Origin: Deltaproteobacteria bacterium | Lineage (GTDB): Bacteria; Desulfobacterota; Dissulfuribacteria; Dissulfuribacterales; QOAL01 | Length of the DNA: 10,330 nt | Direction of reading: 5' to 3' | Assembly: GCA_027068235.1 (NCBI GenBank) | Contig: JAMOUE010000176.1 | Span: 1 to 10,330, forward strand | Shown: piece by piece, positions 1 through 6,289 of the stretch | Layout: every line of letters begins with the position of its first letter | Numbering within the stretch: the first letter of the stretch is position 1 | Position numbers and translations under genes: made by a program | Notes under the pieces: model-generated | Told to the model about the DNA's origin: nothing | The model's database searches: none | Seen by the model: the letters and a program-made list of their open reading frames with translations, nothing else

Positions 1-1309
1 TCTGCGCTACAAAGTCCTCCCCTCCATATTTTTCTGTGACATACTCGATGACCCTGTCCCTTTGTGCCATGCAGAAGTCAACATCGATATCAGGCAATGA
101 CACCCTTTCTACATTTAGGAAACGTTCGAAAAAGAGGCCATACTTGACAGGATCTATCTCGGTGATACCCATTGAGTAGGCAACAAGAGAACCTGCTGCC
201 GAGCCACGTCCTGGACCAACAGGAATCCCATTGTTTTTTGCCCAGTTGATGAAATCTGCCACAATGAGAAAATAAGATGCAAAGCCCTTATCCTTGATTA
301 TTTCCAGCTCTTCCTCTAGGCGTGCAAGATAGACCTTGTTTTCTTCCTCCGATAGTTGCAGGCTTTTTTTACGCCTTTCAAAGCCAGCTCTTGCCTCTTT
401 TTCAAACTCGTCTTCGTATGTGGTTCCTTCTTCTATTTGAAAGAGTGGAAAGTGGTGCTTGCCAGTCTCTATTTCAACATCACACTTTGAAACGATTTCC
501 TGGGTGGCTGAAAGGGCCTCTTGACACCATGAAAACCGCCTTGCCATCTCTTCAGGAGGGGCAAAGTAGAGACTGTCCGTTGAAAACTTCATCCTTTTTG
601 GATCGTTAACTGTCTTACCTGTCTGAATGCAAAGTAATACGTCATGGGCGTCTGCATCTTCCCTTTTTAGATAGTGACAATCATTGGTTGCAACAACAGG
701 GATACCAAGTCCTTTGGACAGATCCAGTAGGGCCTTATTTACATCCGTCTGTTCGGGGATGGAGTTTTCCTGTAACTCTAGGTAGAATCTGCCAGGAAAG
801 ATGCTTGCGTATGTCTCTGCCAAGGCCTTTGCGCCTTTTTCATCACCCCTTAAAAGCGCATGACTAACTTCGCCGTGCAGACAGGCAGAAAGGGCAATAA
901 GTCCTTCATTACACTCCTGAAGTATCTCTTTATCCACACGGGGCTTGTAATAAAAGCCTTCAAAATTTGCCACGGTTACAAGTTTCATAAGGTTTTTGTA
1001 ACCACGATTGTCCATGGCAAGGAGGACGAGATGAAAGGCAGCCTCTGACTGACTGCGTGCGCTTCTGTCCTTTCTGCTTCCAGGGGCAACATAGAGTTCA
1101 CACCCTATTATCGGTTTGATTCCAGCCTTTAGCGCACCCTGGTAGAACTTCAGCACCCCATACATGTTGCCATGATCTGTAATGGCAACAGAGTCGTAGC
1201 CATACTCCTTTGCCTTTGGAAACAGATCCTTAAGCCTTATCGCTCCGTCAAGGAGGCTGTATTCCGTATGCAGGTGAAGATGAGTAAACTTTGAACCGTT
1301 AGAAGCCAT
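1..1309 (-). CDS. dnaE: DNA polymerase III subunit alpha, N-terminal part (runs off left edge)
   Basis: Replicative polymerase catalytic subunit, acting at the fork in the Pol III holoenzyme. About 436 N-terminal residues are visible, of roughly 1,150 usual for the family. The protein opens with the PHP domain: the motif FTHLHLHTEYS (residues 8-18) and ITDHGNMYG (43-51) carry its histidines. The polymerase core follows, with GPGRGSAAGS (365-374) and PDIDVDFC (406-413); by alignment with E. coli D401/D403, D409 and D411 are two of the catalytic aspartates. The ATG at 1309-1307 is the only sensible start, because the guaA stop lies in the same frame four codons upstream and none of the codons between is a normal start. 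No Shine-Dalgarno sequence sits at a usable distance, so translation is probably coupled to guaA. The rest of the gene lies beyond position 1. The identification is secure from the motifs. Confidence 0.96.
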   Translation of the reverse strand, partial: MASNGSKFTHLHLHTEYSLLDGAIRLKDLFPKAKEYGYDSVAITDHGNMYGVLKFYQGALKAGIKPIIGCELYVAPGSRKDRSARSQSEAAFHLVLLAMDNRGYKNLMKLVTVANFEGFYYKPRVDKEILQECNEGLIALSACLHGEVSHALLRGDEKGAKALAETYASIFPGRFYLELQENSIPEQTDVNKALLDLSKGLGIPVVATNDCHYLKREDADAHDVLLCIQTGKTVNDPKRMKFSTDSLYFAPPEEMARRFSWCQEALSATQEIVSKCDVEIETGKHHFPLFQIEEGTTYEDEFEKEARAGFERRKKSLQLSEEENKVYLARLEEELEIIKDKGFASYFLIVADFINWAKNNGIPVGPGRGSAAGSLVAYSMGITEIDPVKYGLFFERFLNVERVSLPDIDVDFCMAQRDRVIEYVTEKYGGEDFVAQ

Positions 1310-1321
1310 GACTATTTGACT

Positions 1322-2875
1322 CTATTCCCACTCGATAGTTGCAGGTGGTTTGGAGCTTATATCGTAGCAGACGCGGTTTACGCCTCTTACCTCATTGATG
1401 ATACGATTCGACATCCTTCCCATAATATCATAGGGGAGCTTTGTCCAATCTGCAGTCATGGCATCAAGGCTGTCAACAACCCTTATGGCTATCACGTGGT
1501 CATAGGTCCTTTCGTCTCCCATAACTCCAACTGTTTTTATGGGTAAAAGAACTGCAAAGGACTGCCATACCTTCCAGTACCAGTCAGAGGCCTTCATCTC
1601 CTCAAGAACGATATGGTCTGCCTCTCTTAGGATGTTGAGCCTATCTTTTGTCACCTCTCCAATGATACGAATTGCCAGCCCAGGGCCAGGAAACGGATGC
1701 CTGTTTATCAGTTCATAAGGCATTCCAAGTTCCTTTGCCACCTTTCTAACCTCATCCTTGAACAACTCACGCAGCGGCTCAATCAGATCCAGTTTCATTA
1801 CCTCTGGAAGCCCGCCAACATTGTGGTGGCTTTTGATGGTTGCAGAAGGCCCTTTAAAAGAGACACTCTCTATAACATCAGGGTAAAGGGTTCCTTGTGC
1901 CAGGTAATCAACATGACCTATCTTGTTTGCCTCTTCCTCAAATATCTTTATAAACTCGTTGCCAATGATCTTTCTCTTCTTTTCTGGATCTTCTACTCCC
2001 TTTAACTTTTCAAGAAAACGCTCTTCCGCATCCACATAGACAACATTCAGATCAAACTGCTTTAGAAAGGCAAGAACTGTCTCTGGTTCGTTTTTTCTAA
2101 GCAGGCCATTATTGACAAACACGCATACGAGCCTTTTACCAATGGCCTTATGAATGAGAAGTGCTGTTACCGTGGAGTCAACACCTCCAGACAGTGCACA
2201 TATCACCCTGCCGTCTCCAACCTGCTCTTTTATCTCTTTAACAGTTGTGGATACAAACGATTCCATGGTCCAGTCGGGACTGCACTTACACACCCTGAAG
2301 AGGAAGTTTGAGATAACGTCCATGCCAATCTCTGTATGCGCCACCTCTGGATGGAACTGCACTCCATAGATCTGACGTTTGGAATTTGCCATGGCAGCAA
2401 TAGGACACGAACTACTGTGGGCAAGGACCTTAAAGCCTTCAGGTAGGCTTTCAACCTTGTCTCCATGACTCATCCATACCTGATGCCCAGGTTCACCTGT
2501 AACAAGGCCATGAAATATCTCATCCGGGTCATCTATAATGAGTTTTGCGTGGCCGTATTCCCTGTGCTCGCTTCTTTCAACATCACCACCAAAAAGAAGG
2601 CTGGTAAGCTGCATACCGTAACAGATGCCAAGGATTGGCACGCCAAGTTCAAAGACTTCTGTGGTTATGCGGGGAGCGTCATCATCGTAGACACTGGAAG
2701 GACCACCTGAAAGGATTATTCCCTTGGGCCCCATTGTTTTGATCTTGTCTATACCTATATTATATGGGTGTATTTCACAGTAAACCTGGGCCTCCCTGAC
2801 ACGTCTTGCAATGAGTTGCGTGGTTTGGGAGCCAAAATCGAGTACCAGGATATTTTGTTTGGATGATGTTTGCAT
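1322..2875 (-). CDS. guaA: GMP synthase (glutamine-hydrolysing)
   Basis: Converts XMP to GMP with ATP and glutamine, the last step of de novo guanine nucleotide synthesis in the cytoplasm. The 517 residues match the usual bacterial length of about 510-525. The N-terminal class I amidotransferase shows VLDFGSQTTQLIARR (11-25), the nucleophile elbow GICYGMQ with Cys85, and QFHPEV with His175 and Glu177. The ATP pyrophosphatase domain has the PP-loop SGGVDS (229-234). The C-terminal dimerisation domain carries PFPGPGLAIRI and ends in the family signature KPPATIEWE. The ATG at 2875 has a good GAGG ribosome site six bases upstream. dnaE follows 12 bases after the stop on the same strand, so the two are probably co-transcribed. 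The gene diverges from the clpX-like gene. No key residue is missing. Confidence 0.98.
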   Translation of the reverse strand: MQTSSKQNILVLDFGSQTTQLIARRVREAQVYCEIHPYNIGIDKIKTMGPKGIILSGGPSSVYDDDAPRITTEVFELGVPILGICYGMQLTSLLFGGDVERSEHREYGHAKLIIDDPDEIFHGLVTGEPGHQVWMSHGDKVESLPEGFKVLAHSSSCPIAAMANSKRQIYGVQFHPEVAHTEIGMDVISNFLFRVCKCSPDWTMESFVSTTVKEIKEQVGDGRVICALSGGVDSTVTALLIHKAIGKRLVCVFVNNGLLRKNEPETVLAFLKQFDLNVVYVDAEERFLEKLKGVEDPEKKRKIIGNEFIKIFEEEANKIGHVDYLAQGTLYPDVIESVSFKGPSATIKSHHNVGGLPEVMKLDLIEPLRELFKDEVRKVAKELGMPYELINRHPFPGPGLAIRIIGEVTKDRLNILREADHIVLEEMKASDWYWKVWQSFAVLLPIKTVGVMGDERTYDHVIAIRVVDSLDAMTADWTKLPYDIMGRMSNRIINEVRGVNRVCYDISSKPPATIEWE

Positions 2876-3014
2876 AACTACCTCAAATGATTATTGTTTT
2901 AATAGCCAGAATCACGCTGGTTAATTTTTATACTGGCAAATAGTAACTGAAATCAAAGAAAATAAAAAGTGTAGAAAGTTGAGAAGAAAAATCTACTGTG
3001 GTAAGGTGCCTGTC
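2876..3014. promoter_or_regulatory. Divergent intergenic region between guaA and the clpX-like gene, with a small dyad
   Basis: This AT-rich gap must hold promoters for both outward-facing genes. A six-pair dyad, AGCCAG-N7-CTGGTT (one G-T pair), spans 2904-2922 and could be an operator or a weak hairpin. Toward the plus strand, TATACT at 2929-2934 is a good -10-like hexamer but has no convincing -35 at 17 bases. Toward guaA, TTGCCA (2939-2934, minus strand) resembles a -35, yet no good -10 follows at 16-18 bases. I therefore support a regulatory region but not exact promoter positions. I see no purine-riboswitch-like fold upstream of guaA, and the leader is short. Confidence 0.35.
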
Positions 3015-3017
3015 ATG
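3003..3017 (+). promoter_or_regulatory. Ribosome binding site that fixes the start of the clpX-like gene
   Basis: AAGGTG begins at 3003, and AAGG ends eight bases before the ATG at 3015. An in-frame TTG at 2979 would add 12 residues, but only a weak AGAAAG precedes it. I therefore choose the ATG. Confidence 0.65.
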
Positions 3018-4916
3018 GACGACAACTCTAAAAATCCCCAAAAGGCTGATGGCAAGAGGGATACCGAAAGGGCAGGGCAACATTGTTCTGCAGACTCTGA
3101 CAAGAATTGTTGCTGTAACGTATCCTCCATCAAGCCAATGAGAGATTCGGTAAGGGCGGAAGACGACTCTGACAATCCTTTCCCTTCCCAAAAGGCGTTG
3201 GAAAAAGAGATAAGTGAATACCTTGCCAAAAAATATGGCGGAAGGGTTAAGGTGATTTCACAGATGGTTTTCCCAGGTCAGGCCAAACCAGAAGAGAGCG
3301 ATAACTCTGGTGACCAGCCAAAGGACAAAAATGGGGTTATAAACTTCAACATAAAACCCAAAGAGCTGGAAGCCTATCTAAACGAGTATGTTGTCAAACA
3401 AGACGAGGCCAAGGCGGTTCTCGCCACCAAGATATGCACCCATTTCAACAAGATTGCCTATTTAGAAAGGCGTGGCAAACATAGACAGCCCGTTGGGAAC
3501 ATAAAGAACAACATAATCCTTATAGGCCCAACAGGTGTAGGAAAGACCTACCTTATAAAACTTATTGCTGCAAAATTAGGTGTGCCCTTTGTAAAGGGTG
3601 ACGCAACAAAATTCAGCGAAACAGGGTACGTTGGTGGAGACGTTGAAGATCTGGTAAGGGATCTTGTCAAAGAGGCTGATGGCGACCTGGAAAAGGCCCA
3701 ATATGGCATCATATATATTGACGAGATCGACAAGATAGCCTCTACAGATGGCCTTAAAGGCCCTGATGTTTCCCGTTCTGGCGTGCAAAGAGCCCTCCTT
3801 AAACCACTTGAGGAAACAGATGTAGACCTTAAAACCCCACACGATCCTGTTTCTCAACTGGAGGCCATTGAGCACTTTAGGAAGACTGGCAAGAGGATGA
3901 AAAAGACCATAAACACCCGCAACATCCTCTTTATCGTAAGTGGCGCATTTTCTGGGCTTTCTGAAATAATAAAAAAGCGGTTGTCAAATCAAGGCATAGG
4001 CTTTGGAGCAGATCTCGACCTCCAAGACGAACAAGAGTGGCTCAAAAAGATAAAGCCTCAGGATCTTGTGGAATTTGGATTTGAAAACGAGTTCATTGGC
4101 AGACTTCCTGTTATTGCGGTGTTAGAGGAGCTTACAGAAGATGACCTTTTCGAGATCCTAAAGAATCCAAAAAGTCCTGTAATAGTTAGCAAGAAACAGG
4201 ACTTCAGGGCCTATGGAATAGATCTTAAATTTGAAGAGGATGCGTTACGTCTTCTTGCTTCCCAGGCATTTCAGGAAAAGACAGGTGCAAGGGCCCTAGT
4301 GAGTGTTATTGAAAGGGCGCTTTTGCCCTTTGAAAAGGCCTTACCTTCAACAGACATAGACTTTCTCGTGGTTACTAAAAGTCTTGTTGAAGATCCAGAG
4401 AAGGTTCTTGAGGAACTTCTTACAGAGCCTCATCATCCAGACCGTATCAGCCAATATGAGGCAATCCTTCACCATGAAAAGGAACTCATAATAAAAGGGT
4501 TGAGCCTTGAAAATTTACCGGCATGGAAAGATCAGGATCTATCTTTGAGTGAAAAAAGGAAGGAACTCATTGCTCATTTGTGCCTGAAAGAAGACATGAC
4601 AATAGAAGAGGCTGCTTCAAGTGTGCTTTTCTGGATACAGCAGATAAAGAGCTATGAGGCATCCTTTTACAATAGGTGTGAAATAGTTATTAACTTTGAT
4701 GATGAAGCGCTAGATAAGATTCTCGATGCATGTAGATTTGATCCGGCAAGTCTTTATACGCAATGCGAAAGGCTGACTTCAATCCTTGAGTACGGCTTGA
4801 CCCTGATTAGGGAGCGTACAGGCCAGTCGGAGTTTACCATTCCTTCTGATGCAGTTGAAAATCCTGAGCTTTTCATAAACCGTCTTATCCGTATCTGTTA
4901 CGAATCCAACAACTAG
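3015..4916 (+). CDS. ClpX-like AAA+ unfoldase, divergent, with extended N- and C-termini
   Basis: A ClpX-family AAA+ protein of 633 residues, against about 424 for E. coli ClpX. Such proteins unfold substrates and usually feed them to ClpP. Visible motifs in order: Walker A GPTGVGKT (171-178), pore loop GYVG (204-207), Walker B IIYIDEID (232-239), sensor 1 region ILFIVSGAF (304-312), the ClpP-docking tripeptide within IGFGA (328-332), EFIGRLP with arginine-finger candidate R363, and sensor 2 GAR (424-426). The canonical N-terminal zinc domain (two CX2C pairs) is absent. In its place are about 110 polar, low-complexity residues with a CX7CCC cluster (C24, C32-C34). The segment between Walker B and sensor 1 is roughly 11 residues longer than in E. 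coli and lacks the RKH loop, having KTGKRMKKT (290-298) instead. After about residue 455 comes a largely helical extension of about 180 residues, much longer than the ClpX tail. It starts the operon and is followed nine bases later by a receiver-like gene. It is probably a paralogue, not the housekeeping clpX, as no clpP is adjacent. The family assignment is firm; substrate and ClpP partnership are inferred. Confidence 0.88.
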   Translation: MDDNSKNPQKADGKRDTERAGQHCSADSDKNCCCNVSSIKPMRDSVRAEDDSDNPFPSQKALEKEISEYLAKKYGGRVKVISQMVFPGQAKPEESDNSGDQPKDKNGVINFNIKPKELEAYLNEYVVKQDEAKAVLATKICTHFNKIAYLERRGKHRQPVGNIKNNIILIGPTGVGKTYLIKLIAAKLGVPFVKGDATKFSETGYVGGDVEDLVRDLVKEADGDLEKAQYGIIYIDEIDKIASTDGLKGPDVSRSGVQRALLKPLEETDVDLKTPHDPVSQLEAIEHFRKTGKRMKKTINTRNILFIVSGAFSGLSEIIKKRLSNQGIGFGADLDLQDEQEWLKKIKPQDLVEFGFENEFIGRLPVIAVLEELTEDDLFEILKNPKSPVIVSKKQDFRAYGIDLKFEEDALRLLASQAFQEKTGARALVSVIERALLPFEKALPSTDIDFLVVTKSLVEDPEKVLEELLTEPHHPDRISQYEAILHHEKELIIKGLSLENLPAWKDQDLSLSEKRKELIAHLCLKEDMTIEEAASSVLFWIQQIKSYEASFYNRCEIVINFDDEALDKILDACRFDPASLYTQCERLTSILEYGLTLIRERTGQSEFTIPSDAVENPELFINRLIRICYESNN

Positions 4917-4925
4917 GAGACACTT

Positions 4926-5306
4926 ATGGATAATGGTAAAAAGCCGGTGGTACTTTTGGTTGATCACAAACCTGAAGCCAAAGAGATATTTTCCCAAATA
5001 GCCCAGGACTTTCCGTTTGAACTCCTTGTGGCTGAAGACGGTCAGGCTGGTTTTGATCTTGCCAGGGAACATGAACCAGACCTTATTGTAATCAGAAAGA
5101 ATGTTCCCATCTTAAATGCCCAGTCGGTAAGTGTCTTGCTCAAGCAGTCTGCTACCACAGACAAGATCCCAATCCTTGTCATATGTCCTGACTACTCCCC
5201 TGAAGATCAGGAGAAATTTCAGGATGCAGGATGTAACGACTGCATAAAGGATGTTAAGGAAGTTGATATTGTCATCTCAAAGCTAAAGGAGTGGCTTGCC
5301 CTATGA
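4926..5306 (+). CDS. Stand-alone pseudo-receiver (degenerate CheY-like) protein
   Basis: A 126-residue single-domain protein with the alternating pattern of a CheY-like receiver: strand 1 VVLLVDH (8-14), strand 3 PDLIVIRKNVP (51-61), strand 4 IPILVIC (81-87) and the AGCNDCI turn (101-107). It has no output domain. The switch residues are lost. The phospho-acceptor Asp position is Arg57, the second acidic residue of strand 1 is His14 (only Asp13 remains), the Thr/Ser switch position is Cys87, and the conserved Lys position aligns with Asp109 (a Lys lies just before it). It is therefore unlikely to be switched by aspartyl phosphorylation. A GGAG site overlapping the clpX-like stop, six bases before the ATG, gives clean coupling to that gene, and its own stop overlaps hemB. 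Known receiver proteins such as RssB and CpdR act as ClpXP adaptors or priming factors, so a partner role for the upstream unfoldase is a reasonable inference. Confidence 0.8.
   Translation: MDNGKKPVVLLVDHKPEAKEIFSQIAQDFPFELLVAEDGQAGFDLAREHEPDLIVIRKNVPILNAQSVSVLLKQSATTDKIPILVICPDYSPEDQEKFQDAGCNDCIKDVKEVDIVISKLKEWLAL
5286..5305 (+). promoter_or_regulatory. Ribosome binding site and coupled start of hemB
   Basis: AAGGAG at 5286-5291 precedes the tandem ATGATG at 5303-5308. The first ATG overlaps the pseudo-receiver stop as ATGA. A GTG at 5291 is in frame but lies on the ribosome site itself, so it is unlikely to be the start. The 11-base spacing to 5303 is slightly long, and the second ATG at 5306 is also possible. 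Confidence 0.6.
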
Positions 5307-6289
5307 TGTTCCCAGAATATAGGCCTAGAAGGCTCAGGCATACCGACAGATTCCGTGCACTTGTAAGGGAAAATCACGTATCCAAGGAACATCTCATATA
5401 TCCTCTTTTTGCAGTGCCAGGAAAGAAAGTGAAGGAACCAATAGCTTCCATGCCAGATGTTTATCAGATGTCTGTTGATAACATAGTTGAGGAGGCAAGG
5501 GAGGTGGCAGACCTTGGCATCCCTGCAATACTCCTCTTTGGCATTCCTGAGAAGAAGGACTCAAAGGGTACTCATGCCTGGATAAAATCGGGCATTGTTC
5601 AAAAGGCGGTTGAGGCTGTCAAAAAGGCAGTGCCAGACCTTTTGGTGGTTACAGATGTGTGCCTTTGTGAATATACCTCTCATGGCCACTGCGGATTAGT
5701 TGTAAAGGAGAAAAAGGGCGTCTTTCACATAGATAACGATGCCACCCTTGAGCTTCTTCAAAAGGCTGCACTCTCTCATGCCAGGGCAGGAGCAGATATG
5801 GTGGCTCCTTCAGATATGATGGATGGCAGGGTAGGGGCAATCAGGGAGATATTGGACGATCACGGCTTCGAACACATACCAATAATGTCTTATGCTGTAA
5901 AATATGCCTCTAGTTTCTACGGCCCCTTTAGGGATGCTGCCGAATGTGCTCCACAGTTTGGAGACAGACGTTCCTATCAGATGGATATTGCCAATAGCAG
6001 GGAGGCCCTGCGTGAGGCCACTCTCGATATGGAAGAGGGGGCCGACATACTTATGGTCAAGCCAGGTATGCCTTATCTGGATATCATCAGTATGTTGAGA
6101 CAGGAGTTTACCCTTCCCATTGCTGCATATCAGGTAAGCGGCGAATATTCCATGATAAAGGCTGCTGCGCAAAATGGATGGCTTAACGAGGAACTGGTAG
6201 TTTACGAATCCCTTATGGCATTTAGAAGGGCAGGGGCAGACATAGTTATCACATATTTTGCCAAAGATTTTGCAAGGGCCTCTGTCTAA
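5303..6289 (+). CDS. hemB: Porphobilinogen synthase (delta-aminolevulinic acid dehydratase)
   Basis: Condenses two 5-aminolevulinate molecules to porphobilinogen, the common tetrapyrrole precursor for heme, siroheme and cobalamin. From the chosen ATG it has 328 residues, typical for the family (about 320-335). The Schiff-base lysines are visible: K200 in SYAVKYASSFYGPFRDA and K253 in LMVKPGMPYLD. The metal site is the cysteine type, DVCLCEYTSHGHCG, with C120, C122 and C130, which predicts a zinc-dependent active site in place of the Asp-rich magnesium type. VAPSDMMDGRVGAIR (167-181) is the usual signature. The start is chosen from the ATGA overlap with the receiver gene and the upstream AAGGAG. 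The following MFS gene begins inside its last 32 bases. No other heme gene is in the window. The enzyme looks intact. Confidence 0.97.
   Translation: MMFPEYRPRRLRHTDRFRALVRENHVSKEHLIYPLFAVPGKKVKEPIASMPDVYQMSVDNIVEEAREVADLGIPAILLFGIPEKKDSKGTHAWIKSGIVQKAVEAVKKAVPDLLVVTDVCLCEYTSHGHCGLVVKEKKGVFHIDNDATLELLQKAALSHARAGADMVAPSDMMDGRVGAIREILDDHGFEHIPIMSYAVKYASSFYGPFRDAAECAPQFGDRRSYQMDIANSREALREATLDMEEGADILMVKPGMPYLDIISMLRQEFTLPIAAYQVSGEYSMIKAAAQNGWLNEELVVYESLMAFRRAGADIVITYFAKDFARASV

Noticed and set aside
322..1048. Plus-strand reading frames of 95 and 62 codons
   Set aside because: They are antisense to dnaE, whose minus-strand translation carries continuous PHP and polymerase motifs.
1316..2710. 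Several plus-strand frames of 71-102 codons opposite guaA
   Set aside because: They lie wholly within guaA, have no convincing ribosome sites and their products resemble no protein family.
2979..3014. TTG start adding 12 residues to the ClpX-like protein
   Set aside because: The ATG at 3015 has a better codon and a well-spaced AAGGTG site; the added residues show no motif.
3015..4916. Housekeeping clpX
   Set aside because: The length, missing zinc domain, altered RKH loop, C-terminal extension and lack of adjacent clpP or tig point to a divergent paralogue.
4926..5306. Functional phospho-accepting response regulator
   Set aside because: The phospho-acceptor Asp is Arg and the other switch residues are also replaced.
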